A stretch of DNA of 64,000 bases from Methylomonas fluvii (GCF_014850975.1 NZ_JACXST010000001.1:1922001-1986000); one strand, 5' to 3'; shown: positions 9,797-19,285, counted from the first letter of the stretch. A program made the numbers and translations. The notes: generated from the letters alone by a model not told the origin.

Positions 9797-10585
9797 ATGA
9801 ACAGAATAGATGAACAGAAACGTACTGCAGAAGAATCCCAGAACGTTGGTAGATCACTTGATAAATCCAGAAGGTCTTTCGCGAAAGCTGGTGTGATTGC
9901 GCCAGTTTTAATGACACTCACAAGTAAGACCGCTTTAGGCAGTGTGTATCAATGTACTATCTCAGGAGTGCAATCAGGTAATGTGTCGAGTCATTCCGAG
10001 GATATGTCGGTTTGTAGGGCTGGACATACAGCGTTAGCCTGGAGTGGTAATGTCGATACCGTTGATGTAAATACTCAGTCTGGCACCCATCCAAATATCA
10101 ACGACTGGATCACCGCGAGAATCAATCCTTTTTTGGTTAGTAAATCGTGGCCGAAAAACACCACAAACTATACTTACAAGTATTACAAATCTAATAGTTG
10201 GGTAAACGCTTCAACATCTGCCCAAATTAAGATGTGTCAACTGATAGTCAGTAATTTTCCTAAGACCGGCACTAATGTAGATAGCTCAGGAAAGACCACG
10301 GAAACGTATAGTGCAACTACTTTTTCATCCGTATTCGGTTCGGCGTCGGCTACGACCACGTTTTTTGAAACATTACTTTATAGTCCTAGTGTGGACATCC
10401 GCGGAGCCGCTAGTGTTGATTATCTAAACGCTAGTTTAGGGTTAATACCTGATGTAAGCGGCGAAGACATCAAAAAACTTTACCTTCTGGGAATTAATTC
10501 AGCAAACACTTTTTATGACGGGAGTTTGTTAGTTTCTAATTCTGAAGCGGCTAAGGAATTACTTAGAAGTCTGGTTCCTCTTTAA
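9797..10585 (+). CDS. Unknown exported protein with Tat-type signal, in PqqD/HprK-related module
   Basis: A 262-residue protein that I do not recognise. ATG 9797 is chosen because AAGAGGG lies just upstream and because the family-like hydrophobic segment then starts near residue 25. Residues about 22-50 read as a twin-arginine signal: SRRSFAKAG followed by a hydrophobic stretch and an Ala-rich end before SVYQC. The mature part is Ser/Thr/Asn-rich with a few cysteines (the first right after the signal) and no known catalytic motif. It immediately precedes the PqqD-like gene (3-base gap), so it may be the client or substrate of that module. No homolog can be named from sequence alone. Confidence 0.7.
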   Translation: MNRIDEQKRTAEESQNVGRSLDKSRRSFAKAGVIAPVLMTLTSKTALGSVYQCTISGVQSGNVSSHSEDMSVCRAGHTALAWSGNVDTVDVNTQSGTHPNINDWITARINPFLVSKSWPKNTTNYTYKYYKSNSWVNASTSAQIKMCQLIVSNFPKTGTNVDSSGKTTETYSATTFSSVFGSASATTTFFETLLYSPSVDIRGAASVDYLNASLGLIPDVSGEDIKKLYLLGINSANTFYDGSLLVSNSEAAKELLRSLVPL

Positions 10586-10588
10586 TTT

Positions 10589-10858
10589 GTGGCTTGGACT
10601 CTTTCCTCAAGTTTTCCTATTCAGATAGCATTGCTTGATAAGCAGGCCATAGTTTTTCATCACGGTAGTGGAGAAACTCATTGTTTAGATGAGGAGGCGA
10701 GCTTAATATTATTGACAATTATGCATTCTCAAGCACCGATTAGTGAATCAACCTTGCTAGGTATGGCTGTTGATGCAGGCCTGCAGAGAGTTGATCCGCA
10801 ATCTTTAGCGGGCATGTTAGGCGTGTTGCAGAGCATTCAAGTTGTTGAAAATATATAA
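10589..10858 (+). CDS. PqqD-like peptide chaperone of the HPr-rel-A system
   Basis: An 89-residue protein starting at GTG 10589. The pattern of a short beta-rich N-terminus, HHGSGETHCLDEEASLILL and a helical C-terminal half matches PqqD-like RiPP-recognition domains, in particular the version paired with HprK-related kinase A (TIGR04353 type). PqqD domains bind leader peptides and present them to modifying enzymes. No radical SAM enzyme is nearby, so the partner here is more likely the kinase or nucleotidyltransferase. It is 3 bases after the Tat-signal gene and 5 bases before the kinase. Confidence 0.75.
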   Translation: MAWTLSSSFPIQIALLDKQAIVFHHGSGETHCLDEEASLILLTIMHSQAPISESTLLGMAVDAGLQRVDPQSLAGMLGVLQSIQVVENI

Positions 10859-10863
10859 ATATT

Positions 10864-11769
10864 TTGAGCGAACCTAATTCCACTTCACCTTTGATAGCGT
10901 CTGGGCGGTTTGTTATCAGAATTGGCCCTTTTTCAATTAGAATCCATTCTGCTATACCGTCAGTTCAGCAGGGTATCCTTGAGCTTTACTCTGCCTATCC
11001 GATATTACTCCCAGATACTTTTTGCGACTTTTATGTCCGCTTAATTCAGCCTGCGGGCGTAAGGCGTTTCTTTCGCAAACAGGTGCTATTTGCCTTTGAT
11101 CAATTTATTCCTTTCAAGCCTTTGCCTTATGCGCAGGCATTTCCATTCTTTGAATGGGGGTTGAACTGGTGTATATCCGGCTACTCACACCGGTTTCTAA
11201 TTATTCACGCCGCTGTGGTGGAGCGAAACGGTAAAACATTAATTTTACCTGGCGCGCCGGGGTCAGGTAAGAGCACATTGTGTGCAGCATTAATCAACAA
11301 CGGTTGGCGACTATTATCTGATGAATTAACTTTGGTGGATCGAGCAACCGGGTATGTTGTTCCAGTACCGCGTCCAGTTAGTTTGAAAAACGAATCTATA
11401 TCGGTGATCGCGGATACTTTTCCATTTTGCCAATTCAGCCCTGTTGTTCACGATACTTTGAAAGGATCGGTTTGTCTGATGAAGCCGCCCTCCGAATCGG
11501 TGTCAAAAGCTGATCAAACCGCCCTACCATGCTTGGTTGTATTTCCGAAGTATCGAGCAGAATCGTCTTTGAGTTTATCTGCGGTGCCGAAGTCTGAGGC
11601 GTTCATGCGGCTGGCGGACCTTTCATTCAATTACAGTGTACTAGGTGCGCAGGGTTTTGAGACCTTGGCGGGCCTGGTAAACAGCTGTCAGGCGTATGAT
11701 TTTATTTACGATGGCGATTTTAACCACGCGTCTGATTTATTTGTGCAATTATTGGATGATGTACGCTAG
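10864..11769 (+). CDS. HprK-related kinase A
   Basis: A 301-residue P-loop protein with Walker A GAPGSGKST at residues 130-138 followed by an LLSDELTLVD segment, the arrangement of HPr kinase/phosphorylase C-terminal domains. The annotated start is a TTG at 10864 giving MSEPNSTSPL; no better ATG is visible close by. HPr itself is not encoded in the window, so the target is unknown. The gene belongs to the conserved HprK-related/PqqD/nucleotidyltransferase set that occurs in exosortase loci; the reaction has not been established for this subfamily. Confidence 0.8.
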   Translation: MSEPNSTSPLIASGRFVIRIGPFSIRIHSAIPSVQQGILELYSAYPILLPDTFCDFYVRLIQPAGVRRFFRKQVLFAFDQFIPFKPLPYAQAFPFFEWGLNWCISGYSHRFLIIHAAVVERNGKTLILPGAPGSGKSTLCAALINNGWRLLSDELTLVDRATGYVVPVPRPVSLKNESISVIADTFPFCQFSPVVHDTLKGSVCLMKPPSESVSKADQTALPCLVVFPKYRAESSLSLSAVPKSEAFMRLADLSFNYSVLGAQGFETLAGLVNSCQAYDFIYDGDFNHASDLFVQLLDDVR

Positions 11770-11777
11770 AGAGTCGC

Positions 11778-12857
11778 ATGATGCCTGATTTGTTGAATGA
11801 ATACTTGATGGTCAAGGCGAAGGATAGTATTGACTCGAATTCCGATTGGGAGCTGTTGTTAAGGCAAGCAAGGAGCGCCGGAGTATTGGCCAGACTGGCA
11901 TTTTTCCGGAAAAAATTTCGATTGTTCAGCCCACCACAGCCTTTTTCTTATCATCTTGAATCAGCCGAGACTTATTGGCTGTCTCAAAAGCGCATCGTCA
12001 ATTGGGAACTGCATAACCTGTTGCAGGTCTTTAAACTTTTGAATATTCGGTTGATTTTGTTGAAAGGCACCGCTTATTCAGCAGCCGGATTGAATGCTGG
12101 TTTGGGGCGCGTATTCAGCGATATTGATATACTGGTGCCGAAGACTCAGTTGAAACAGGTCAAAGATGCGTTGAAATGGCACGGATGGCTTCCTGAGCCG
12201 ATGGATAATTACGATCAGCGCTATTACGAGCAGTGGATGCATGAATTGCCGCCGCTTAGGCATATCAAGCGTGGGACTTCGCTGGATATTCATCACAATA
12301 TACTCCCGCAAACCTGCAATTTATATCCTGATGCCGAGTTGTTGCTAAAAGCGGCTGTTAAGATAACTGATACCGATTATTGGGTTTTGGCCCCTGAGGA
12401 TATGGTTCTCCATAGTGCCAGCCATTTATTCTGGGGAGGAGAGTTTGAAAATGGTTTGCGCGATTTGAGCGACATAGATTTGCTCCTACGCGAATTTAGT
12501 GGCAACGATCCGAGTTTTTGGGAAAACCTGCATAATCGAGCAGAAATGTTGGGATTGGGTAAGCCCTTGTTTTACGCCCTCCGCTATGCCACTAAAATAT
12601 TGGCAACGCCGGTTCCTGATAATGTCATTAAGGCTTCTAACATCTATGCGGGAGGCGGAAAAAACAGAGTTATGGACTATCTTTTCTCGCAAGCCCTAAA
12701 ACCACACCATTGTAGCTGCGCGGACAGCCTGACCGGCTTTGCTCGTTGGCTGTTGTTTCTTCGCTCGCATTGGTTAAAAATGCCCTTGCATATACTAGTG
12801 CCGCATTTAATCAGAAAGGCTTGGTTTCGGCTGGCTGACAACACTAAAACAACATAA
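11778..12857 (+). CDS. Nucleotidyltransferase-family protein (PF14907 type)
   Basis: A 359-residue protein. LLKGTAYSAAGL followed by GRVFSDIDILVP (residues about 95-120) is the helix plus DxD signature of the pol-beta-like nucleotidyltransferase superfamily in its PF14907 form; a third acidic residue is likely in SLDIHHNI. The family often travels with PqqD-like and HprK-related genes and with asparagine-synthase-like proteins. The product and acceptor are unknown. It starts 8 bases after the kinase and closes the four-gene module. Confidence 0.75.
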   Translation: MMPDLLNEYLMVKAKDSIDSNSDWELLLRQARSAGVLARLAFFRKKFRLFSPPQPFSYHLESAETYWLSQKRIVNWELHNLLQVFKLLNIRLILLKGTAYSAAGLNAGLGRVFSDIDILVPKTQLKQVKDALKWHGWLPEPMDNYDQRYYEQWMHELPPLRHIKRGTSLDIHHNILPQTCNLYPDAELLLKAAVKITDTDYWVLAPEDMVLHSASHLFWGGEFENGLRDLSDIDLLLREFSGNDPSFWENLHNRAEMLGLGKPLFYALRYATKILATPVPDNVIKASNIYAGGGKNRVMDYLFSQALKPHHCSCADSLTGFARWLLFLRSHWLKMPLHILVPHLIRKAWFRLADNTKTT

Positions 12858-12921
12858 ATCATGGCAATCATGTCGAACCCGGCAAGTTGCCAATAGGAAC
12901 ATTCCTTAACCCGTTCTTGAC

Positions 12922-14139
12922 ATGAAGATATTACACATATTGGATCACTCCATTCCTTTGCACAGCGGATACACCTTCCGTACTCGCGCGATTCTCGAGC
13001 AACAACGCAAACTGGGTTGGGAGACGTTTCATGTCACATCCGCCAAACATCAAGTCGCGGAAGCTCCCATTGAAACCGTTGATGGACTTACCTTTTATCG
13101 ATCTGTTATCCCACAAGGTTTAGCGGCGAAATTGCCGGTTTTAAATCAATGGGCCATCGTACAGTCGTTGGCGGAACGGCTGGATGAAATTATTCCGCAG
13201 ATCAAACCGGACATTCTGCACGCCCATTCGCCCGCGTTGAACGGGCTTGCGGCCTTAAAAGTAGCTAAAAAATATGGGTTGCCGTTGGTCTACGAATGCC
13301 GGGCATTTTGGGAAGATGCGGCCGTCGATCATGGCACCACCCATGAAGGTAGTTTACGTTACCGATTGACTAAGGCATTGGAAACACATGTTTTTAAGCA
13401 TGCCGATGCGGTCACGACTATTTGCGAAGGTCTGCGCCGGGATATTATCGGCCGCGGAGTCGCAGCAGAGAAAATTACCGTGATTCCCAACGCCGTTGAT
13501 ATCGATAAATTTACCTACGGCGACGCCGCCGAGCCAAACTTGCAAGCAGAGTTAGGATTGAGCGGCAAAATTGTGCTCGGTTTTATCGGGTCTTTTTATG
13601 CTTATGAGGGGTTGTTGCTATTGCTGGATGCATTGCCGGCGATTATCCAGCAGCAGCCTGATGTGCGTTTATTGTTAGTGGGCGGTGGGCCGCAACAGCA
13701 ACAAATCGTGCAGAAAATTGAGGCGCTGGGCTTGCAGGATTGGGTCATTCTGCCCGGCCGTGTTGCTCACGATCAAGTGCAGCGCTATTACAATCTGGTC
13801 GATATCTTTGTTTATCCGCGCTTGGCGATGCGCTTAACCGATTTGGTGACCCCTTTAAAACCTCTGGAAGCCATGGCGCAAGGTCGCTTATTGGTGGCCT
13901 CGGATGTCGGTGGGCATCATGAGTTAATTCGAGACAGGGAAACTGGCTATCTCTTCAAAGCTGGAGATAAGACAGCTTTGGCACAAACGGTGTTGGCGGC
14001 CCTCGATCAGCAAGATCAATGGGAGCAAGTGCGGCTAGCCGGTAGGCGCTATGTCGAAGAAGAGCGTAATTGGCAGCGCAGTGTCAGTCATTATCAGGCT
14101 GTTTACGGCAGGATAATGGCGGGTAACAATGGCAGATAA
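12922..14139 (+). CDS. Exosortase A system-associated glycosyltransferase (GT4, TIGR04063-like)
   Basis: A 405-residue GT-B glycosyltransferase. The N-terminus MKILHILDHSIPLHSGYTFRT is characteristic of the exosortase A-associated subfamily, and the donor-site region PLKPLEAMAQGRLLVASDVGG lies near residue 315. It is probably a cytoplasmic enzyme of exopolysaccharide repeat assembly. Its last 11 bases overlap the start of the next glycosyltransferase, which implies coupled translation. Confidence 0.85.
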   Translation: MKILHILDHSIPLHSGYTFRTRAILEQQRKLGWETFHVTSAKHQVAEAPIETVDGLTFYRSVIPQGLAAKLPVLNQWAIVQSLAERLDEIIPQIKPDILHAHSPALNGLAALKVAKKYGLPLVYECRAFWEDAAVDHGTTHEGSLRYRLTKALETHVFKHADAVTTICEGLRRDIIGRGVAAEKITVIPNAVDIDKFTYGDAAEPNLQAELGLSGKIVLGFIGSFYAYEGLLLLLDALPAIIQQQPDVRLLLVGGGPQQQQIVQKIEALGLQDWVILPGRVAHDQVQRYYNLVDIFVYPRLAMRLTDLVTPLKPLEAMAQGRLLVASDVGGHHELIRDRETGYLFKAGDKTALAQTVLAALDQQDQWEQVRLAGRRYVEEERNWQRSVSHYQAVYGRIMAGNNGR

Positions 14140-15334
14140 CTCGCCAAGGCTGATTGTTTTCAGTTCTTTGTATCCCAGCCGTGTCAGACCTAACGCTGGC
14201 GTTTTTATTCGAGAGCGTATGTCCAAAGTAGCCGGGCTTTGTTCTTTAGTTGTCATTTCCCCGGTGCCCTGGTTCCCACTGCAAAGCCTGATTCAATGGT
14301 TTAAACCGAATTACCGGCCGCAACCGGATAAGTACGAAAATCAAGACGGTATTTCTGTCTATTTCCCGCGCTTTTTATCGATACCCGGAATCGGACGCTC
14401 TTGGGACGGCTTTTTTATGGCGTTGTGTAGTTTGGTGACTTGTCGACAATTAAAAAAGAGCTTCGCATTTAATTTGATCGATGCACACTTCGCATACCCT
14501 GACGGTTATGCGGCCACGTTACTCGGCAAATGGTTTAAGGTGCCGGTCACCATCACTTTACGCGGCACAGAAGTGCCATTGTCTAAAATTCCCAGTCGCC
14601 GCCAACGATTATTAAAAGCTCTCAATGATGCCGCCCGAGTATTTTCGGTATCGGATTCTTTAAAGCGGCACTTAGTGAATTTAGGCGCCGACGCTCAGAA
14701 AATCCAGGTGGTGGGCAACGGCATCGATACCGCAAAATTTTTTCCTATCGATAAAAAGCAGGCAAGGCAACATTGGCAAATTCCTGAAGACGCCCAGGTA
14801 CTGATCTCGGTCGGCGGATTGGTCGATAGAAAAGGTTTTCACCGGGTGATCGAAGTTTTGCCTGCATTAATCGAAAAATACCCGCGATTGCTATACTTGA
14901 TCGTCGGAGGCGCAAGTCCGGAAGGCGATATTCGCAGTCGCTTGGAGCAACAAGTTGAAACGCTGAATATTGGCCGGCATGTTCGTTTTCTTGGGGCTTT
15001 GCCTGCTGAACAATTGTACGGCCCATTATCGGCAGCTGATTTATTCGTCCTGGCAACGGCCAACGAGGGCTGGGCCAACGTGTTTTTGGAGGCTATGGCT
15101 TGCGGCTTGCCGGTGATTAGTACCGATGTTGGTGGCAATCGCGAGGTGGTTGCTAATGAAACATTGGGTACTATCGTGCCCTTTGGGGATGCTGACGCAT
15201 TGTTACTGGCGCTTGATCATGCTTTGCAACGGCAGTGGGACCGGCAAGCTCTTGTAAATTATGCGGCTGATAACTCTTGGGATAAGCGGGTGGATATTTT
15301 GTTGGCAGAATTTAAAAAACTGGTGGAGTCATGA
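14129..15334 (+). CDS. Glycosyltransferase family 4 protein
   Basis: A 401-residue GT4 enzyme with an N-terminal FSSLYPSRVRPNAGVFIRER acceptor segment, a central LISVGGLVDRKGFHRVIE motif and a C-terminal NEGWANVFLEAMACGLPVIS donor-binding motif. It resembles WcaL/TuaC-like transferases, but the sugar cannot be read from the sequence. It overlaps the upstream gene by 11 bases and the downstream gene by 4 bases (ATGA), so the three are a tight translational block. Confidence 0.85.
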   Translation: MADNSPRLIVFSSLYPSRVRPNAGVFIRERMSKVAGLCSLVVISPVPWFPLQSLIQWFKPNYRPQPDKYENQDGISVYFPRFLSIPGIGRSWDGFFMALCSLVTCRQLKKSFAFNLIDAHFAYPDGYAATLLGKWFKVPVTITLRGTEVPLSKIPSRRQRLLKALNDAARVFSVSDSLKRHLVNLGADAQKIQVVGNGIDTAKFFPIDKKQARQHWQIPEDAQVLISVGGLVDRKGFHRVIEVLPALIEKYPRLLYLIVGGASPEGDIRSRLEQQVETLNIGRHVRFLGALPAEQLYGPLSAADLFVLATANEGWANVFLEAMACGLPVISTDVGGNREVVANETLGTIVPFGDADALLLALDHALQRQWDRQALVNYAADNSWDKRVDILLAEFKKLVES

Positions 15335-16680
15335 GCTTTTATACGTCTTTTTGTTCAACGGTAATCTTTCCGCTTCACGAAGCCTTAAAAAAGCACACTA
15401 CCGTCAAAGTAAGGCGCGGCATGGAGCGCAGTCAGTGGCTAAAACCCGACGAGATTAGGCAGTTGCAGCTGCAAAATTTACGCGCATTTCTGCAAGATGT
15501 ACAAGTGCATGTACCTTACTACAGGCAGTTGTTCGCCAACTTGAGGTTTGATCCGGCGAACCTTGATAGTGTGCAAAAATTAGCCGAGCTACCGTTGTTA
15601 AGTAAGCCGGAAATCAGGCAGCATCTTGATGAAATGAAAGCGGACGATGCCCAAAGACTCGCGCGTTTCAACACTGGCGGTTCCAGTGGAGAACCATTGA
15701 TTTTTTACATCGGTAGCCGCCGAGTTAGTCATGATGTCGCGGCAAAGTGGCGGGCTACCCGTTGGTGGGGTGTCGATATAGGTGACCCGGAAGCAGTAAT
15801 TTGGGGGTCTCCAATCGAACTAGGTGCGCAGGATAAAATTCGCTTGTTACGCGATAAATTGTTGCGTACGCATCTGATTCCGGCGTTCGAAATGTCGTCG
15901 GAGAAGTTGGACGGCTTTATTCGACAAATCCAGCAGATTCGTCCGAAAATGTTATTTGGTTATCCTTCCGCGTTGGCCCATATTGCCAGTCATGCTGAGA
16001 AGAGGGGCGTGGCATTGAATAACTTGGGGATTAAAGTGGCTTTCGTGACATCGGAACGGCTTTACGATCACCAGCGGACAAAAATAGAAAGCGTGTTTGC
16101 TTGTCCGGTCGCGAATGGTTACGGCGGGCGTGATGCCGGTTTTATTGCCCATCAGTGTCCCGGAGGCAGTATGCATATTACCGCTGAGGACATTGTCGTC
16201 GAGATTGTTGACAAACAAGGTCAGCCTTTACCTAACGGAGAGCTCGGTGAAATCGTGGTTACGCATATGGCGACCAGAGATTTTCCGTTTATTCGGTATC
16301 GTACCGGCGATATGGGAATATTGTCGGATAAAGTCTGTTCTTGTGGGCGCGGACTACCAGTGCTGGAGGAGATTCAAGGTCGAACCACCGATTTTGTAGT
16401 TGCTCAGGATGGAACGGTATTGCACGGCTTGGCATTGATTTATGTCTTGCGAGATTTAGAAGGCGTTGATTCCTTTAAAATCACCCAATACAGTTTGGAT
16501 AAAACTACTGTGCAAATTGTTAAAACCCTGAAATATCAAGCGGCTTACGAACAAAAAATCGTCGACGAATTTAAAAAACGTTTAGGACCAGCAGTTACCA
16601 TCAATATCGAATACACCGATTACATTCCCAAGGAACGTTCAGGAAAGTTCCGTTATGTGATCAGTCACGTCAAGGCATAA
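15331..16680 (+). CDS. CapK/PaaK-like adenylate-forming enzyme
   Basis: A 449-residue member of the phenylacetate-CoA ligase/CapK group. The NTGGSSGEPL motif (residues about 111-120) is the ATP-binding loop, and YRTGDMGIL plus a CSCGRGLP cysteine cluster follow in the C-terminal half. CapK-like proteins occur in capsule and exopolysaccharide clusters, where they probably activate a carboxylate for transfer to a sugar. There is no phenylacetate pathway around it, so the paaK name should not be applied. It overlaps the upstream gene by ATGA. Confidence 0.85.
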   Translation: MSFYTSFCSTVIFPLHEALKKHTTVKVRRGMERSQWLKPDEIRQLQLQNLRAFLQDVQVHVPYYRQLFANLRFDPANLDSVQKLAELPLLSKPEIRQHLDEMKADDAQRLARFNTGGSSGEPLIFYIGSRRVSHDVAAKWRATRWWGVDIGDPEAVIWGSPIELGAQDKIRLLRDKLLRTHLIPAFEMSSEKLDGFIRQIQQIRPKMLFGYPSALAHIASHAEKRGVALNNLGIKVAFVTSERLYDHQRTKIESVFACPVANGYGGRDAGFIAHQCPGGSMHITAEDIVVEIVDKQGQPLPNGELGEIVVTHMATRDFPFIRYRTGDMGILSDKVCSCGRGLPVLEEIQGRTTDFVVAQDGTVLHGLALIYVLRDLEGVDSFKITQYSLDKTTVQIVKTLKYQAAYEQKIVDEFKKRLGPAVTINIEYTDYIPKERSGKFRYVISHVKA

Positions 16681-16694
16681 CTATATCGATCACT

Positions 16695-18479
16695 ATGACA
16701 AAATTTGCAGGATGGATGGGGAGCGGTCTCCAGAAAGATGAATCTATCGCTTTGCTCGGGCAAATGACGGCGGCAGATTCGATATTTAATGTTCAGCATG
16801 GTCAGAACTACGCTTTTTCAACCGCCGCGACCGATATGACGAACAGCAATGGGGTATTGTTGCTTGCCCCGCAGTCCGGTTCGCGACTAGGTCGCTCACA
16901 GAGTTTGTGGGATGCCTATTTAAGTCGCGGTGTCGATTTTTTAGACGGTTTCCCGGAAGCTGATACCTTGTTGCTTATCGATACCAATCAGCAGCTGCTG
17001 ATGTTGGCTACCGATCCGATTGGTCTCAGTAATATCTATTACGCAGAAATTGCCGGTGGCCTAATATTTGGCTCAAGTGCTGATTTTGTAGTGCGTCATC
17101 CTCAGGTCAGTAACGACATTGCGCCGCAAGCGGTATTTGATTACATCTATCTCAACCATTGTCCCAGCCCTACAACGATATATCGGCAAGTTAAAAAGCT
17201 GGAAGGTGGGCAGTGCTTGGTTTATCACAATGGACGAATCAGCTTAAAACGCTATTGGCTACCGGTATTTCGTGAGCAATCCTGTGATTTGCAGCAAGCC
17301 GGCCTGGAATTGCAGCAGCAGTTGATCGAAGCGGTTAGAAGTATGGCCGATAGCGAGGACAATACCGGTGCGTTTCTGAGTGGCGGGCTGGATAGTTCCA
17401 GTGTGGCGGGGGCCTTGGCAAAGGTATTTCCAGGCAAGGCGAAAACCTTTTCCATGGGTTTTGACGCCGATGGCTATGATGAAATCGAGTACGCCAATAT
17501 TGCAGTGCAACGTTTCAACGCGCGGCAACACCAGTACTACGTCACTCCCGAGGATACCGTTAATGCCGTGCCGGCAATAGCGGCTTACTATGATGAGCCG
17601 TTTGGGAATGCGTCGGCTTTGGCTGCGTATTATTGCGCCAAGTTGGCGAAGGATCACGGTGTTGACCGTTTGCTCGCTGGGGATGGTGGGGACGAGATTT
17701 TTGCTGGTAACGAGCGCTATGCCAAGCAAATGTTATTCGAGAGTTATCATCGCCTGCCAAAATTCCTCAGTGCTGGCCTTGAGGCAACATTAAATGCCTT
17801 ACCGGATGTAATAGCCAAACAGAAACTACCGTTTAAGGCAAAACGCTATATCGATCAGGCGAACGCAGCGATGCCGGACCGCCTCCAGGATTACAATTTT
17901 TTGCATCGGCATGCTGCAGCAGATATTTTTCAAGCTGATTTTTTAGCGGAAATTGATACTTCTGCGCCCTTACGCCAGTTTAGGGAAGACTATTGGCGGC
18001 CGGAGTCCGCTAGTACCTTGAACCGTATGCTGTATCTGGATTGGAAAAATACGCTCCACGATAACGATTTGGTCAAAGTCAACAGAATGTGCGAAATGGC
18101 AGGTGTTGAAGTTTGCTACCCCTTATTGGATCGACGTATTCTCGACTTATCTTGCCGAATTCCCTCAAATGACAAGTTGCGAGGACAAAAACTGCGTTGG
18201 TTTTACAAACAGGCTATGACGGGTTTCCTCCCGGAGCGGATTATCAATAAGCCCAAGCACGGCTTTGGGTTGCCTTTCGGCGTTTGGCTGAAGGATCATC
18301 AGCCGCTTAAGCAACTGGCTTATGGCGCAATAAACGATTTGAAGCGGCGCGAGTTTTTTAAACCGGACTTTTTGGATCATGCTATCGAGATGCATCAAAG
18401 CGTGCATGCTGCCTATTACGGTGATTTAGTATGGATGTTGATGATGCTGGAGCTTTGGTTTGCCGGTAAGAGTTTGTAG
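16695..18479 (+). CDS. Asparagine synthase-like protein lacking the glutaminase cysteine
   Basis: A 594-residue asparagine synthase homolog. The synthetase half is intact, with PP-loop LSGGLDSSS at about residues 228-236 and GDGGDEIFAGNERY downstream. The N-terminal domain keeps the fold outline but begins MTKFAGWMG instead of MCGIVG, so the N-terminal cysteine nucleophile is absent. It may use free ammonia or another amine, or form an amide on a glycan or peptide, perhaps with the CapK-like enzyme encoded 14 bases upstream. It is the last gene of the exopolysaccharide run. Confidence 0.82.
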   Translation: MTKFAGWMGSGLQKDESIALLGQMTAADSIFNVQHGQNYAFSTAATDMTNSNGVLLLAPQSGSRLGRSQSLWDAYLSRGVDFLDGFPEADTLLLIDTNQQLLMLATDPIGLSNIYYAEIAGGLIFGSSADFVVRHPQVSNDIAPQAVFDYIYLNHCPSPTTIYRQVKKLEGGQCLVYHNGRISLKRYWLPVFREQSCDLQQAGLELQQQLIEAVRSMADSEDNTGAFLSGGLDSSSVAGALAKVFPGKAKTFSMGFDADGYDEIEYANIAVQRFNARQHQYYVTPEDTVNAVPAIAAYYDEPFGNASALAAYYCAKLAKDHGVDRLLAGDGGDEIFAGNERYAKQMLFESYHRLPKFLSAGLEATLNALPDVIAKQKLPFKAKRYIDQANAAMPDRLQDYNFLHRHAAADIFQADFLAEIDTSAPLRQFREDYWRPESASTLNRMLYLDWKNTLHDNDLVKVNRMCEMAGVEVCYPLLDRRILDLSCRIPSNDKLRGQKLRWFYKQAMTGFLPERIINKPKHGFGLPFGVWLKDHQPLKQLAYGAINDLKRREFFKPDFLDHAIEMHQSVHAAYYGDLVWMLMMLELWFAGKSL

Positions 18480-18673
18480 TCAACCAAGCCCCGAGTTATT
18501 TAGCGATTTATAGGGAGTGACAAAAAACGTCAGTTATGAACAAAAACTACTTTTTTGACAAGGTTGTGGCTACAGGAATATTGCCTTTTTTTATTTGTAA
18601 GGGCGTTGTGTAAGGCTTTGAAATGTATGTGGAATAGGCTTAATTTTATCGTTTTATTCTGTTCGGAAGATAA

Positions 18674-18690
18674 TTGGCATGCTAATTGTT
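18674..18690 (+). promoter_or_regulatory. Possible sigma-54 promoter of the pilin gene
   Basis: TTGGCATGCTAATTGTT matches the -24 GG element well, with 10 bases between GG and the -12 dinucleotide, but that dinucleotide is GT instead of GC. It lies about 50 bases upstream of the pilin start in a 255-base gap with no gene. Major type IV pilins are commonly sigma-54 dependent, which supports the reading; the imperfect -12 element lowers confidence. Confidence 0.35.
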
Positions 18691-18740
18691 AACAAGTTTG
18701 AGAGTTTTAAGTTCCGTTCATCATAAAAAAGAAGGTGGTT

Positions 18741-19211
18741 ATGAATAAGCAAATGCAAAAAGTACAACAAGGTTTTACCTTGATCGAGTTAATGATCGTG
18801 GTCGCCATTATCGGTATCCTGGCAGCCATCGCGATTCCGGCTTATCAAGATTACACCGTTAAATCTAAAATCTCGGAAGGACCAAGCTTAGCTTCACCAG
18901 CATTTACTGCTGCCGGTGTGTCTTGTAGTGAGCAAACCCTAGGTTCAGGTACTAATACGAGTAGTAACTTTAATTTGCCGGCAGCTGCTCTTATTTGGGG
19001 GAAATATGTTAAATCAGTCGCCCTTACATCAGGCTCTACTAGTAGTGCGACCGTAACAATTACTTATAGAACTATTGGTCAAGCGGTTACCCCCGGGACT
19101 GACAATATTCTTGAGTACGATGGAGCATGTACAAGTGGTGCGGGCATGAGATGGACTATAAACGGCGGCGTGACAAACACTGTCCAAACTAAATATCACC
19201 CTAAAACCTAA
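18741..19211 (+). CDS. Type IV pilin (PilA-like major pilin)
   Basis: A 156-residue prepilin. ATG 18741 follows an AAGAAGG ribosome site; a GTG two codons upstream is less likely. After a 10-residue leader ending in Gly comes [20 protein letters not shown] with Glu at mature position 5, the classic prepilin peptidase and methylation site. Two cysteines (in SCSEQ and GACTSG) could form the C-terminal disulfide loop. A strong terminator follows, so the gene can be expressed separately from its neighbours. The next gene may act on the pilin. Confidence 0.9.
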   Translation: MNKQMQKVQQGFTLIELMIVVAIIGILAAIAIPAYQDYTVKSKISEGPSLASPAFTAAGVSCSEQTLGSGTNTSSNFNLPAAALIWGKYVKSVALTSGSTSSATVTITYRTIGQAVTPGTDNILEYDGACTSGAGMRWTINGGVTNTVQTKYHPKT

Positions 19212-19236
19212 CTGATTCGTTTCGAACTTAATGAAA

Positions 19237-19259
19237 GGGGCTGCGAAGCCCCTTTTTTT
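19237..19259 (+). terminator. Rho-independent terminator after the pilin gene
   Basis: GGGGCT and AGCCCC form a perfect 6-bp stem around GCGA and are followed by seven T residues. It lies 26 bases after the pilin stop and 27 bases before the next start. Confidence 0.9.
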
Positions 19260-19285
19260 ATGGCATTGCTTAAATTGGAAAAGAT

